From NCBI RefSeq assembly GCF_023101765.2, contig NC_064218.1:2480001-2544000 (forward strand): a DNA stretch of 64,000 nt, given 5' to 3'. The translations under genes were made by a program, and so were the position numbers. Under the pieces are notes generated by a model, which saw only the letters and a program-made list of their open reading frames with translations, was not told the DNA's origin and did no database searches. Source of the DNA: Spodoptera frugiperda (Eukaryota > Arthropoda > Insecta > Lepidoptera > Noctuidae). How positions within the stretch are numbered: position 1 is the stretch's first letter; each line of letters begins with the position of its first letter. Positions 1 through 10,319 of this stretch are shown in pieces.

Positions 1-52
1 CACGTAATGCCGCTATACAATGTACACCCACTTTTTACCATTTGTGTTATAA
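1..52 (-). repeat. SINE tail fragment (family I)
   Basis: The first 50 bases (GCCGCTATACAATGTACACC and onward) closely match 32750-32790, which lies inside a fuller tRNA-headed SINE copy. It is cut by the window edge and lies in the intron before the first visible wunen exon. Confidence 0.6.
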
Positions 53-82
53 AATTATTTATTTTCTTTTCTTTTTTTCCAG

Positions 83-250
83 ATCTGCCAACCATCAATA
101 AACTGCAGCTCCTTGGAATGGCAGGACCGGTACATCCAGTCCTCAGACTACACATGTACAGGACCACAGACTGACAAGTACGAGGACATGCGCAAGAGTT
201 TCTTGAGTGGACACTCTGCGTGGGCAGCGTATACTATGGTTTATTTAGCT
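83..250 (+). CDS. Wunen-like exon with C2 motif
   Basis: The acceptor is a pyrimidine tract ending in CAG at 80-82 and the donor is GTGAGT at 251. The 56 codons start with ICQPSINCSS, an extracellular-loop segment with cysteines typical of lipid phosphate phosphatases, and run through RKSFLSGHSAWAAYTMVYLA. The SGH histidine is the proton donor of the PAP2 active site. Confidence 0.93.
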
Positions 251-3200
251 GTGAGTATTTTGGTTTAATGTTTTTGGGTTTACAGTTTATTATTGAAATT
301 TAATTATATTGATTTGGAATTCTACTTTGAATATTTTTTTGAATGATAGCGATATTTTAAGAAGTATAATATCTGGTTCGAAAAAAATTAATATTAGCTC
401 TAACTGTTACTTTGTCTACACTATTTTCTATTTCGAAATTATCATTCATAGAGTCTGGACATTTGTCGCATAAAAAGCAAAGGTATCCAAATATAGATTT
501 GCAAATCGTTCTTTCTATGATTATCTACGAACCAATATAGACTCTATTCCCTTATACTAAGTACCTCCACCTAATCCATCATCTTCTTCTTTCAGATGTA
601 CCTAGAAGGCCGAATGACCTGGCAGGGTACGAGGACACTCCGCCACGCCCTTCAGTTTGGAGTCGTGATGCTGAGCTGGTTCACCGCGCTCTCGAGGGTC
701 ACTGACTTCAAGCACCATTGGAGTGATGTGCTCGCTGGGTACTCCCTGGGCGTCGTGTTTGCTGTTGTCATGGTTAGTATTACATACCAGTACCAATTTG
801 ACCACCAAGTTCAAATTTTTGATAGTCAATTAAAACATCAAGCACTAGTCCCACTCGTAGCTGGTCGTACTCGGACCACCTAGCGGGTTCCGAGTCTCTG
901 GCTGGATACATGAGTAAGGAACGGAGTGGTTTTAGTCAGCAAGAATCTGATAGTCTCTCTCACCTCACCCAATGCAAGAGAAGTTATTGGATAAAAAGAC
1001 AGATTTCTTGATTCTTGAAAAATAGAAATAATTTTATCCTTCTATCGTAGGACAAAATTTATATTTTTAACTAAATTCAATATAGGTATTTAATTTAAGT
1101 CCATGAAATGTGAACATTGACATACACATGTTCAGAACAATACACAAGTTTTAAAATGTTACATTTGCTGACTTTAAGTATTAAATTTTACATCCAATGT
1201 CAGTTTTAGCCAATAAAAACGACAATTAACCATTCTGTACATCCAAGAACCCATTGTCTAGATTAAATTTAAATAATTAACATTAATATAATTTTACAAC
1301 CGTTTTATACTCTTAATTAACCTGTTTACATACCTACCTTGTTAATTATGTAGGTATCCACTACGTCTCTAGATCAATGTTCAGTCGTTGACTTGTTTGC
1401 AGTATTTTCAAAATATTTACATGTTTTTATGATCTTATATCAGTAATGGGTTAATTATCATTCACCTGCATCGCATGATAATAAACTAGCTTTGCGCCTG
1501 CGGTTACACTCGCATGGCATCTCTATATATAAAAATCAATTGCAAATCAATTCTATCAATTCTTTAATCTCGATAAAACTCAAGAACGGCTGGACCGATT
1601 TGGCTAAACTTGTTGAATGTTTGTAGAAGTTCAAGGAAGTTTTGAAAGAGATATAATGTTTAAGGCGGTACAAAGTTTGCCGGGTCAGCTAGTACACAAT
1701 ATTTCTCGTGTGTATATTCTAATTCTGTGAGAATATTACGATAAACAAAATCTATACTAAGCTAAAAGAACTAGCTAATAAAACATTCATGGTTATTCCT
1801 TAACGAGTAAGTTTTTAGATGGTGTTTAACAACTTAATCGGTTCAGCAGTTTCAGAACGTACAATGCAAATGAACAAATAATAAAATCTTTCATCTTAAC
1901 CCGGCGTCATGGGGGTGGAAAAGTGTTACACGGACGTTGGGGTGGGTCTCACCGACCCGTTCATAATGTCGAAATTATTTCAATAAATTTATAAATAACA
2001 AAGACTATTTTTATGCGTGTTTATATTTTTGGGTATTTTTTTGATTAAATAAAACACAAATATTATGTTATATTATGTTTTAATTATATATAATAACATT
2101 TAAAAAAAAGAACTAAAATTATCAACAAAAATTTTCTCTTCTACTTAAATGTAATTATATTATTATTAATTAACAATCAGTCTTAAAATTTAATGGCACT
2201 TTTTTGTAGGTAACTAAATAAATTTAAAAAATAAACAATTAATCATTTGGAATCATTATCTTTGGTACAGTCAGCACAGAAAGGTACTATATGTTCTACG
2301 CAGATATATTGCAATCGAATAGACAGTGGAATATCATCATTATCAGACTCTGAGATATCCTGTTCTGTGTCAATTGAAATACTACGCTCCCTCAAGTGAT
2401 CTTCTTCGTCACACACATCCTGGTCTGACAACTCAGTATCAGAGTCAGACTCTTGTAAAATTGCCAGAATACGCTGTCGTTCAGCCTCTTCACGGTCCAT
2501 TTTTACTAAGTACCTACAAAAAATACAAATAAAATACATTGAACTATATATAACCAGTTACAATTGTAAATAACAATAAAAATCAAAAATAAAAATGATA
2601 AAAACACAGATAATAAGTGAAACAATATGTATACAAAATGGCGCGAAATTGTTACACCGACTGCGGGGATGGGTCTCACGTACCTTTTTTAACTTTGTGC
2701 ACCTGTATCTCCCACTGCGGCCATGGCAGGACTAACGTGTAGCTTGCGACGCGTAGGACAACTCAACAGCTCCAGCTATTGAGAAGAGCAGCAACGTCAC
2801 ACGCATAGTAACCGAACTACAAGCGAAATAAAATGTGGTGGGTCGCACAGACCCAACCCCCATGACGCCGGGTTAATTGTAGTTTATTAGTATAGATTCA
2901 ATCAACTTTAATGGTTGTTTATCGATATTATTCTCTTAACCTATTAACATTTTGGATTTGTTGACAAGAAATGGGACACTGAACCTGTGTAGTGTAGATT
3001 TAATCTGTAAATAATGTATAAATAGCTACCCATTAATAAATAAATGAATAATTAAAGCAAGTTGAAGATGACAGAACAAATATAGCTGTAGATAAGATAA
3101 ATATTGATCAAATTTAATATTTCTCCATGTTACGGTTAAACATTACAGTAATATCTTAAACTCTTATCAATAACACTTAATTTAGGAAATACGCTCAGTG

Positions 3201-3654
3201 AATTTGTAGAAGAATATTATAGGGTCATTCAATATCGTAGATAGATTGTTTTACCAATATTTTTTTAAACTAGTGCGTATTTTGGAATGGGGCATATCAT
3301 CCAATGACTTCTTCCCCGCCTTAGGTGAGGCGAGAAAGAGTGCAGATTTACTGACTAAAAACCACCATATTCCTACTCCTGCTACGAGCCGAAGCCCTGG
3401 TAACCGGCAAAGTTGTCCACTTAAAAAGCCTTAAATAAAAAATATATACAAAAAATAATAACCCAAACCAAACAATCCCCTTTCCTATATATAACAACTC
3501 GTAATTGAGTTGCCTTATAAACATGCTAACAAGATTACTCTCTTCTTTCCAGTGGGCGTGGGGCACAGATGTAGTTCAGAAGAAGAAGAACTGCAACTCG
3601 TTGCCGCAGTTCGAGATCGCCATCACCAGCCAGTCGATGCAGCCACAACGTTAA
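83..3654 (+). CDS. Wunen-like lipid phosphate phosphatase (PAP2 family), 3' part
   Basis: Three exons (83-250, 596-772, 3553-3654), all joined in phase 0 with GT-AG introns, give 149 C-terminal residues and a TAA stop. The family are multi-pass membrane ecto-phosphatases that dephosphorylate phosphatidic acid, lysophosphatidate and related lipid phosphates; Drosophila wunen controls germ-cell migration and survival. Seen directly: the C2 motif SGHS in exon 83-250 and the C3 motif SRVTDFKHHWSD in exon 596-772, which carry the catalytic histidines, plus two hydrophobic helices around them. The C1 motif (KX6RP) and the N-terminal helices must lie upstream of the window. The tail after the last helix is short and basic (KKK). 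Which paralogue (wun, wun2 or another) cannot be told from this part. Confidence 0.93.
251..595 (+). other. Wunen-like intron, nothing notable
   Basis: AT-rich intron of 345 bases between phase-0 exons, with GTGAGT donor and TTTCAG acceptor. I see no repeat or regulatory motif in it. Confidence 0.85.
596..772 (+). CDS. Wunen-like exon with C3 motif
   Basis: Acceptor TTTCAG at 590-595, donor GTTAGT at 773. The 59 codons encode MYLEGRMTW, a membrane helix, then SRVTDFKHHWSDVLAGYSLG and part of the last helix. The histidine of KHHWSD is the nucleophile position of PAP2 enzymes. An open reading frame continues past the donor to 883, but that stretch is intron plus a repeat. Confidence 0.94.
857..1005 (+). 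repeat. LINE 3'-tail repeat (family A), diverged
   Basis: Same consensus as the 3' end of the R1-like LINE at 21.3 kb: CCTAGCGGGTT, AACGGAGTGGTTTTAGTCAG, and a final GAAGTTATTGGAT. It is diverged and lies in the wunen-like intron. Confidence 0.75.
1510..1695 (+). repeat. Dispersed lepidopteran repeat with GGGTCAGCTAGT end
   Basis: Contains GGCTGGACCGATTTGGCTAA and ends CCGGGTCAGCTAGTAC, an arrangement common in moth genomes. Related pieces occur near 7130, 15130, 28815, 34022, 36915, 43080 and 57540. I cannot assign the superfamily from sequence alone. Confidence 0.55.
1900..2872 (-). mobile_element. Internally deleted piggyBac-like element
   Basis: A 973-bp element bounded by TTAA on both sides (1896-1899 and 2873-2876), the exact target duplication of piggyBac. 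Its ends are inverted: CCCGGCGTCATGGGGGT at 1900 and its reverse complement ending at 2872. Further inside, both ends carry GGGTCT...GACCC subterminal repeats, and a second copy of the left subterminal block (TTACACC...GGGTCTCAC) lies at 2650-2682. It encodes only a deleted transposase on the minus strand, so it is non-autonomous. It sits in the last intron of the wunen-like gene. Confidence 0.9.
2243..2500 (-). pseudogene. piggyBac transposase remnant: N-terminus joined to C-terminal Cys-rich end
   Basis: From ATG at 2500 the 85-residue frame starts MDREEAERQRIL, followed by an acidic SDSDTE-type region normal for piggyBac N-termini. It then passes directly into ICVEHIVPFCADC, which resembles the last cysteine knuckles of piggyBac C-termini (C-x-EH...C-x2-C). 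The whole central DDE/D catalytic region is missing, yet the junction is in frame and ends in a TGA at 2243-2245. An upstream in-frame start at 2539 is less like the family start. The product could not transpose; whether it binds DNA is unknown. Confidence 0.75.
2877..3285. other. AT-rich intron stretch, nothing seen
   Basis: Between the piggyBac element and the next repeat. No exon-like, tRNA or repeat signal recognised. Confidence 0.7.
3286..3418 (-). repeat. LINE 3'-tail repeat (family A)
   Basis: Reverse copy: CATCCAATGACTTCTTCCCC, then TTACTGACTAAAAACCACC and CCTACTCCTGCT. It lies 134 bases upstream of the last wunen-like exon. Confidence 0.85.
3553..3654 (+). CDS. Wunen-like terminal exon
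   Basis: The acceptor is TTTCCAG at 3546-3552. The 33 codons begin WAWGTDVVQKKKN and end SQSMQPQR before TAA at 3652-3654. This is the short cytoplasmic tail after the last membrane helix, similar in length to tails of other family members. Confidence 0.9.
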   Translation, partial: WAWGTDVVQKKKNCNSLPQFEIAITSQSMQPQR

Positions 3655-4429
3655 ATAACAGTTTTACTTAACTAGACACACCAGAAGAATTCACGATTGC
3701 CTTCTTTGGGATTAGTGTAAAACGTCTCATTAGCCCTATATCGTGAGTCGTGAGCACAAAATGGAAACCTCTCATTAGGTTTTTAGACTTCTGAATTTCT
3801 CTATGTATCACTAAACCACCAGAAGATTATGCTACTTAAAGTTCTGTCTTATTTATGGCACTTTTCTATTTTGAAAGTGCTAAGGCAAAAATCGTTATTG
3901 CCATGCTAAATAGTGGACATTTCTGGGTCACATCTATCCACCTAGTCCTAGTCCACTATTGGACTATGGACCTCCTTTGAATTTAAAAAAATAACCCTAG
4001 CAGACTGTGGGCCCTTTCTGAATGACCGTCTGACTTAAGCTCTACGCTTGGCTGACGGATTGAAAATTGCAGATTATTAAGTTTATAAGAGAGCTTGTGC
4101 TGTAGCTGCTCGGCCTCTAGCAAATGTGTAATCCCGTAACTTAACGGCTCTTATACACCCACGTGAAGAGAAGGGCTGGTGGCTGATGCGAAAGATATAT
4201 AAGAATATTCTCCTCTGTCATCACCGAATCTTCTTCGAATTTCTGAGCTAAATATGTTTCCACTGTTCTTTACCAAAGAAGTCAATCGAGAATACTTCTG
4301 TTTAGTTATGTTAACAACTAGTTATTTAATTAAATAGGCTGTGCAGTATATACGTTGTATCAACGTCTAGATTTATAAGAAATATTATTTAATGTGATAA
4401 TTTAGGTTTATTAATGTTATTTAAATAAA
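3655..4429 (+). other. Probable 3' UTR of the wunen-like gene
   Basis: No reading frame of note. A fragment similar to a lepidopteran repeat (GTCCACTATTGGACTATGGA) lies at 3949-3970. The first good AATAAA after the stop is at 4424, giving a 3' UTR of about 0.8 kb. The extent is inferred. Confidence 0.5.
4424..4429 (+). terminator. Candidate poly(A) signal, wunen-like gene
   Basis: Canonical AATAAA about 770 bases after the stop codon. Cleavage position is not determined. Confidence 0.45.
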
Positions 4430-4480
4430 TTCTCATTATTATTTAACAGAATTTTACGGTGTTTTTTTTGATGGTGTATA

Positions 4481-4610
4481 ATCATCCCATGACAGATCCC
4501 GCCTTAGGTGAGGAGTGAGGGACTGTCAGACTTTACGTTGAATGAAAACGAAACGACGCGTTTGGCACTCTAATTGGCCGGCGGGAATGAACCAACCAAC
4601 GTAAACCCAA
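4481..4610. repeat. Family A fragment joined to MITE F fragment
   Basis: 4486-4535 is a short reverse piece of the LINE tail (CCGCCTTAGGTGAGG...GACTGTCAGACTT). From about 4533 it runs straight into TTTACGTTGAATGAAAACGA and TAATTGGCCGGCGGGAATGA, one arm of the palindromic MITE seen complete at 29684-29822. Confidence 0.65.
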
Positions 4611-4888
4611 CTCGTATTTAGGGTACTGATCCCAACTCGTTACTCTATAAAGAGTGAGTGAGTTTCCAAAAATACAAAGTCAAAGAGCATTTGCTTCAAC
4701 TAAACCATTAACAGGTACTTTTGAAAATTCAACGAACAAATAGTCTGTCTGTCTGTTCATCAGCGAATATAGTTCGTTCCAAAGTGTAGCTTCGAATAGA
4801 GTAGAAAGAGCAAGAAACTCCATACAATACTCTTAAAAATATATTATATATTTTAGGTACAATCTCACGGTTACATTATACAATCCAA

Positions 4889-4891
4889 GAT

Positions 4892-4922
<31 letters not shown>
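4889..4922. repeat. Microsatellite (ACATAT)n
   Basis: Tandem TACATA/ACATAT units, about five copies. Confidence 0.9.
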
Positions 4923-4924
4923 CT

Positions 4925-5457
4925 ATGTGAAGACAATGCCGAGACACTGCGAGACATAACACAATTGATATAAATAATCCACTAAGAGACCAACTCCTCA
5001 TTATTCAGTTTTAAAATACCTTATCCACAATAAAATTCAAAGAGTTAGCATTTGAATTTTATTGGCTCTAACTAAAAAAGTAGTTACTAGAACAATGTCC
5101 TGATAAAATGAATAACAATTAACTACAAGATAAAAATACTAGATTAGGTACTTCATTTTGTCTGTAATTCTAATTCAAGAGTAGATAAAACATATTAGCC
5201 TTTCAAGTTTTTAATTACATTCGTGGCGCCATCTATCTAACCACATTTTAAATGCAGACACTCTTGCATTTTGTCTCCTAACAAAAATTTTATAGCAATA
5301 CTACAATATCAAACTCGTTGCTGTATTTTTTAAATATGACGCCTGGATATTTTATTCTAATCGCTAATTTTAAAATGTAAGACTCATCTACACATATATA
5401 AATAGAAAAACTTTTGAAAATTTTCGCAGTATACGGCAACAGACTCCAATCGTTTTT
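4925..5457. other. AT-rich, nothing recognised
   Basis: No gene, tRNA or repeat family that I can name in this interval. Confidence 0.6.
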
Positions 5458-6105
5458 AGGGTTCCGTAGCCAAATGGCAAAAAACGGAACCCTTATAGAT
5501 TCGTCATGTCTGTCTGTCCGTCCGTCCGTCCGTCCGTATGTCACAGCCATTTATTTCCCAAACTGTTGGGCCTACATAGTTGAAACTTTGTAGGATGGTG
5601 TATTTCGGTAACCGCTATTCGAATTTTGAATAAAAATTAATAAATTTAAAAATTAAAGGGGGGCACTCCATACATGGAACTGATTAAAAAAAAATTTTTT
5701 CAGCTAACATATCCGTAATGGGTGTCTATGGATAGGTCTTTAAAAATGACATTAAGGTTCCTAAAATCATTTTTCGTGAAAATCAACCGTTTGAAAGTTA
5801 GACGCTTCCAAAGTGGAAAAATGAGTGTCCCCCCCTCCAACTTTTAAAATAATAGAGTGAGAAAACTAAAAAAAATATATGCTGTAGATTTCAATGGAAA
5901 ATACCAACGAAAATTGGTTTGAACGAGATATCATAATTAGTTTTTAAAAAATAAAACATTTTCAAAAACCGCAAATATAAGTTTGTCGTTCATACAAACA
6001 CTATGTAAAACCAAGTTATTTTGTAACGTCTATATTATGTCATCTACTTGCTGCTACGGAACCCTTCATGGGCGAGTCCGACTCGCACTTGGCCGGTTTT
6101 TTTTT
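5458..6105 (+). mobile_element. Dispersed element with AGGGTTCCGTAGC inverted ends
   Basis: Begins AGGGTTCCGTAGC at 5458 and its reverse complement lies at 6053-6065, followed by GGCGAGTCCGACTCGCACTT and a T-run. A (GTCC)n tract is near the left end (5513-5536). This layout is a familiar lepidopteran dispersed repeat. No coding capacity is seen, so it is non-autonomous; superfamily unknown. Confidence 0.65.
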
Positions 6106-6127
6106 ACATGGGATCTCAACTGCAATC

Positions 6128-6296
6128 TCGTTTTTTTTTTTGTATAATCCGATAAACGAACAGACGGATCACCTGTAAGCAATCGCCGCTACCTATGGAC
6201 ACCCGAAACACCACAGGCGTCACAAGTGCGTTGACGGCCTTTTCGAAAATTAGGAATTTAAGGGTTGTTGAATCGGGATTTGGGCCCAATTACCCT
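6128..6296 (-). repeat. SINE-like repeat (family B), 3' part
   Basis: Starts with a poly-T run (the A tail in reverse), then ACGGATCACCTG...GTAAGCAATCGCCG and CATGGACACCCG-type sequence, matching the 3' half of the copy at 6694-7012. The two copies are only about 400 bases apart in opposite orientation. Confidence 0.75.
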
Positions 6297-6693
6297 TTAT
6301 CGTTCTAAAAAGTTAATTTTAAAAAGTATTACTGTAAAACTTCTAAACCTACGATGAGATTAAAGTTTTGTGTTCTGAAAATGGAAATGAGTAAGATCGA
6401 CAATAGCGCCACTAGATGATGACGAAAGTAAGAAGAATTACGCTACGTGAGCATTTAAATATTTTGCGTTTATTTATATTTATTTTTATACCACAATAGG
6501 ATAAACATATAAACAATAAATAAGCTTATGTCACTAGATAATTTCTTTGGTTTTGGTATTTTGATATTTTGAATGGGTTTTTTAAGTGAAACCTACGAGG
6601 TGATTTGCGAGATTCATTAACCATTTTCAAAATAGACATTAGAAGAAAAAGGACATAGAGTCAACTTGGATACATCTTTTATATCATTTTAAA
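6297..6693. other. AT-rich spacer, nothing recognised
   Basis: No exon or repeat signal recognised between two family B copies. Confidence 0.6.
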
Positions 6694-7012
6694 TGTGAGA
6701 GAGCCATGCTTCGGCACGAATGGGCCGGCTCAACCGGACTGATACCACGGCCTCACAGGAAACCGACGTGAAACAACGGTTGCTTTATGTTACGTCGTAT
6801 GAGTGAGGTTACCGGACGCCCAATTACCCCCTCCACCAATCTTTCAAATCCCCGATTTCCCAATAACCCTTTAATTCCTATAGGTACCCCAAAGGCCAGC
6901 AACGCACTTATAACGCCTGTGGTGTTTCGGGTCTCCATGGATGGCGGAGATAGCTTACCATCAGGTGATCCGTCTGCTCATTTACCGGCTTCACTACATA
7001 GTATAAAACAAA
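6694..7012 (+). repeat. SINE-like repeat (family B), near full length
   Basis: Runs from AGAGCCATGCTTCGGCACGA through GATACCACGGCCTCACAGG, a C-rich tract, AGGCCAGCAACGCACTTATA, and ends CTGCTCATTTACCGGCTTC. It is the most complete of about nine copies in the window. From memory it resembles the widespread Metulj-type SINEs of butterflies and moths; that name should be checked. Confidence 0.8.
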
Positions 7013-7129
7013 GTCGCATTTTGCGTCCCTATGTCCTTTTATATGCTTAAATCTTCAAAACTACGCAACAGTATTTTTAATAGATAGAGTGATTTAAAAG
7101 AAAGGTGTATCATACATATGGTGATATAT

Positions 7130-7172
7130 TATGCATGCAGCTTTGCATGGGCAAAGCTGGGGCGAGTCACTA
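7130..7172. repeat. Dispersed repeat end fragment
   Basis: GCAGCTTTGCATGGGCAAAG followed by GGGGCGAGTCACTAGTATA, similar in type to the repeat ends at 1695 and 43080. Confidence 0.4.
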
Positions 7173-7547
7173 GTATACCAAATAAAAATATCATTTCAAT
7201 AAAAAAACAGATTTATCAATCAATCAATAAAGATAAAGACTACAGCAAGAAAACACCAAGAAAGATAATCTATAGAATCCTGCGCTAATTGGATCGTGTT
7301 AATTTAATTAAGAGGTAATTGAACTGCAATCGCAGATGATCGCGACGTGGTGAGGAAATGCGGTTAGAATGTTTGTTGCAATTTTCCAGACAGGAATGTG
7401 AGCAGAGATACTGGTTCTTGTATGTTCTTGGATGTAAGACTGTTCAAGAAATATGACCATTTAATTTTATGATAGACACTGATACAGCGTAGACATTTAT
7501 TTAAATGAATCTTACTTGAGTAAAGTTTAATTAAAATATAATATGAT

Positions 7548-7669
7548 TAACCGTCGTACTCAGAGTCATATAACTGTTACTTAACCTAGTCCTTAGCAAT
7601 TGTTTTCAGAACTAAATCGTTACTAAGGAATAGTTTAAGTAATCATTAAATGTCTCTGAGTACGGCAGT
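7548..7669. mobile_element. Snap-back MITE (family G), copy 1
   Basis: The left half (CGTACTCAGAGTCATATAAC) and right half (AAATGTCTCTGAGTACGGCA) are inverted over their whole length, so the element can fold into one imperfect hairpin. It shares CCTTAGCAATTGTTTTC and CGTTACTAAGGAATAGTTTA with copies at 11806 and 41681. Confidence 0.8.
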
Positions 7670-7874
7670 ATTGTCCTCAAATACTGACACGTTGATTATT
7701 CATCTCTCGTTATTTCAGTAAGAGGTCCGACTTTATTCTCGGGAAATAAAAAAAATATAAATAAATCGATAATTAACTATGAGAAAATACAAGAAAAAAT
7801 ATTTGACCGTAAGAATAAAGAAGTGACCATTTGAGATTTAATTTCGATTCAAGAAAAATATTTTATGAAAGGCC

Positions 7875-8052
7875 TAAAAAAAGCGTTGCCCCACACTGGG
7901 ATTTTCTTCTGTGTCGTGGATGCGTACATACACATCACACCTAAATCTGAAATAACAATTTGTGGATCGCAGAAACAGATGCTTCGTGCGGGAATCGAAC
8001 CCGCTACACGTTGCACAACAGGCGTCCAGCCACCGCGCCAACCGTGCAGTCT
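7875..8052 (-). repeat. tRNA-derived SINE (family C), copy 1
   Basis: On the minus strand it starts GCACGGTTGGCGCGGTGGCT, carries a pol III B-box-like GGTTCGATTCC, and ends in CCAGTGTGGGGCAACGC before an A-rich tail. This is a tRNA-like promoter head with an unrelated body, not a functional tRNA gene. Confidence 0.85.
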
Positions 8053-9311
8053 AATGTTAATAAAACCAAGTCTTTTTATCATCAAATCACTCTTTTGCTA
8101 CTTACAAAATTCTATTTGAAACATATTAACAGAAAAGTATTTTCACCACTCGTTGATGTCTTTTCTATAGGGAAACTTGTGAACGGGTTTTTCAGGAACT
8201 GTTTAACAATATGTATTATATTAATTACTATTTATCTATTATTGTATATAAGTATCTATCCTACCTATCTCTTTAGGAGAAATCCTATTTATTATAAGTA
8301 CATATTTAAACAGAAAAACCAATATACCACCAGTTATAGATTACTCTACTCTTCTCTACGTCTACAGTAGAGATTACTCTACTAGAAAAAATAAGACAAG
8401 CTTTATAACCTGTAACAAATTTCTTAATCAGAAAGTTTTACTGTAAGGGCATCGCACCGCACTATTAACATACAATTAAACACAATAAGAAACGAATCCC
8501 TAGGCCTTACGGGGCATTATTTCACCGTCCACCATACTTTGACCATCATTTTACAATGCCTGCTTCAGAAAATACACAAAAACCAACCATAACTTCACAA
8601 AAATAAAATTCATATCGCCTTAACACGTGTTGATGGAGAATTTAATCAATTGATATAGGAAATTGTTCTTTATTTAGTAGGGAGGAAAGTGTAGAATGCG
8701 TTGTTGGTGTTGTGTGAAGAGGCTCGCGTAAGATTGGTAAAGTTTACTTTCGCCGGCGGGCGATGTCGGTCGGAATGCCCGATGTGCCGACTAGCCACAC
8801 TGCCGTGTCTACCACTTGGCCATAGAGTGTGTTATGTTACAGATGGCCAAGTAGGTTGTATTGTGTTATCTTAACAAAATCATTGTGATGCTTTTTTTCT
8901 TACTTCAGACTAGAATTTTCACTTGTGCTGTAGTACATTTACCAAACCAAACACATAAATCACATTCAATTATTTTCCCCAAATGAATAAACTAAAGACC
9001 ATTCACAGTTTTCGTTAGGTTATCTTAAGAAAACGGTTCAATATAATTTGATTATTAGCCATTGGAAAATATGCCGTTGGCACGATATCAATTAAACAAT
9101 CTTTAATGTATTTCCGTTTTAACAAAAGCGTTTTATCTGTTAAACTATGTATTTTTACTAAAATAAGGTCCTTGATTTCCTTTGGTCATGTTTCTCTTAT
9201 TTATCAACAATTGACGAAGTAACTTAATCAACATCTTTATAATAAATAATTATTGTTGAAGATATTAACTGTACGCTTAAAAAAACCTTAAATCACTAAT
9301 GTTTGACTTTA
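8053..9311. other. Intergenic, AT-rich
   Basis: No exon seen. A 10-bp inverted pair (ACTTGGCCAT at 8814-8823, ATGGCCAAGT at 8843-8852) follows a small GC-rich patch at 8750-8815; otherwise nothing recognised. Confidence 0.55.
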
Positions 9312-9356
9312 GGAATTCCACAAGGGAGTACTCTTGGCCCTGCCTTACTTTTTTAA
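9312..9356 (+). pseudogene. Non-LTR reverse transcriptase fossil (motif fragment)
   Basis: Fourteen codons read GIPQGSTLGPALLF and then TAA. This is the conserved GxPQGSxLGP block of non-LTR reverse transcriptases. Flanking frames are not recognisable, so only a small fossil remains. Confidence 0.5.
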
Positions 9357-9636
9357 TGCTTCGGAATCGCTCTCGTTATTATTTAATAATGATTGAGTCA
9401 TAAACAATCATCGTTCTCATATACATATATTGAATAATCTAAAAATATTTTTATCATATAAACAATAGCATTTAATATTATGGATATGTACCGGCGGTAA
9501 AGTCCCGCAGGAACGATTGTTAGTGAGTCATATTTTAACTTTGGATTGTTTATATGAATTGATTTAAATACCGCCGCTTTTATCTTTACAACCACAGATG
9601 CTTCACAATATAATTATACAATGACGATTCTTATTT

Positions 9637-10140
9637 ACCGACTTCACAAAAAGGAGGAGGTACTATGTTCGGCTGTTTGTATGTTTTTTTTTTTTTTTTT
9701 TTTGTATGTTTGTTCATCGAATACTCCGTCAATTGTCGACGGATTTTCAAAATTCTTTTTTTGTTCGAAAGTAGATAGTTCTGAGGTGGTCCCATTGTCA
9801 CCAAATTAGGATCTGATGATGGAATCTTAGAGAAATCGAGGGAACTCCTCAAATATTATAGGGAACTATATAGTGATTTTGGTATATTCATCTAGAATTG
9901 AACCATTTACAGTCAAAAAGTAACCTTTGAAGAGGTGGAACTGATGAACTGACCAGAAATGGCCAATGGAACTTCATACTCACTTAGAAATCACAATAAA
10001 ATTAATTAAGTGACTGTGACAATACAAATAAATAAAGTAGTTATTGAGATAGAGAATTTTAACTTATTTATTATTTTTAACTTATTTATTTTTGTGAAAT
10101 AAAATACTTTTTACAAAAAAATAAACCGACTTCACTAAAA
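9637..10140 (+). repeat. Dispersed lepidopteran repeat (ACCGACTTCA family)
   Basis: Starts ACCGACTTCACAAAAAGGAG, has a long poly-T at 9687-9705, TTCGAAAGTAGATAG, GGATCTGATGATGGAATCTT and GAAATCGAGGGAACTCCTC, and a second ACCGACTTCACT at about 10125. The order is that of a repeat I know from other moth and butterfly genomes; superfamily not assigned. A short tandem (TTTTAACTTATTTATT twice) lies at 10057-10090. Confidence 0.6.
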
Positions 10141-10319
10141 AAGTTAAAAATAACTTTAATTTTTTTGTTTAATACTTTAATGGAAATTTAAATGAAGAAC
10201 CTAAGTGTTTTGAAACGAAAACAAAAGAAAAAGCAGTAATTACCCTCACATCGCTAACAATGGCATATTAAAATGTAACAACCCTGAATCAAAACTCAAT
10301 TCTGTCCTCAGAGAAGCAC

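Noticed and set aside
83..250. LSGH instead of the textbook PSGH in the PAP2 C2 motif
   Set aside because: Not a sign of inactivation: the first position varies in lipid phosphate phosphatases (mammalian enzymes have YSGH), and the Ser, Gly and His are present.
602..829. 75-residue minus-strand ORF
   Set aside because: Antisense shadow of the wunen-like exon.
4889..4922. Short tandem tracts (also 12170-12188, 16680-16737, 31915-31932, 41434-41450) as functional arrays
   Set aside because: Ordinary micro- and minisatellites with no spacer structure.
7990..8040. Possible tRNA gene from A and B boxes (also at 25540, 33310, 46400, 11600, 32890)
   Set aside because: Each is followed by the same non-tRNA body and A-rich tail and cannot form a full cloverleaf with an intact 3' acceptor arm; they are SINE heads.
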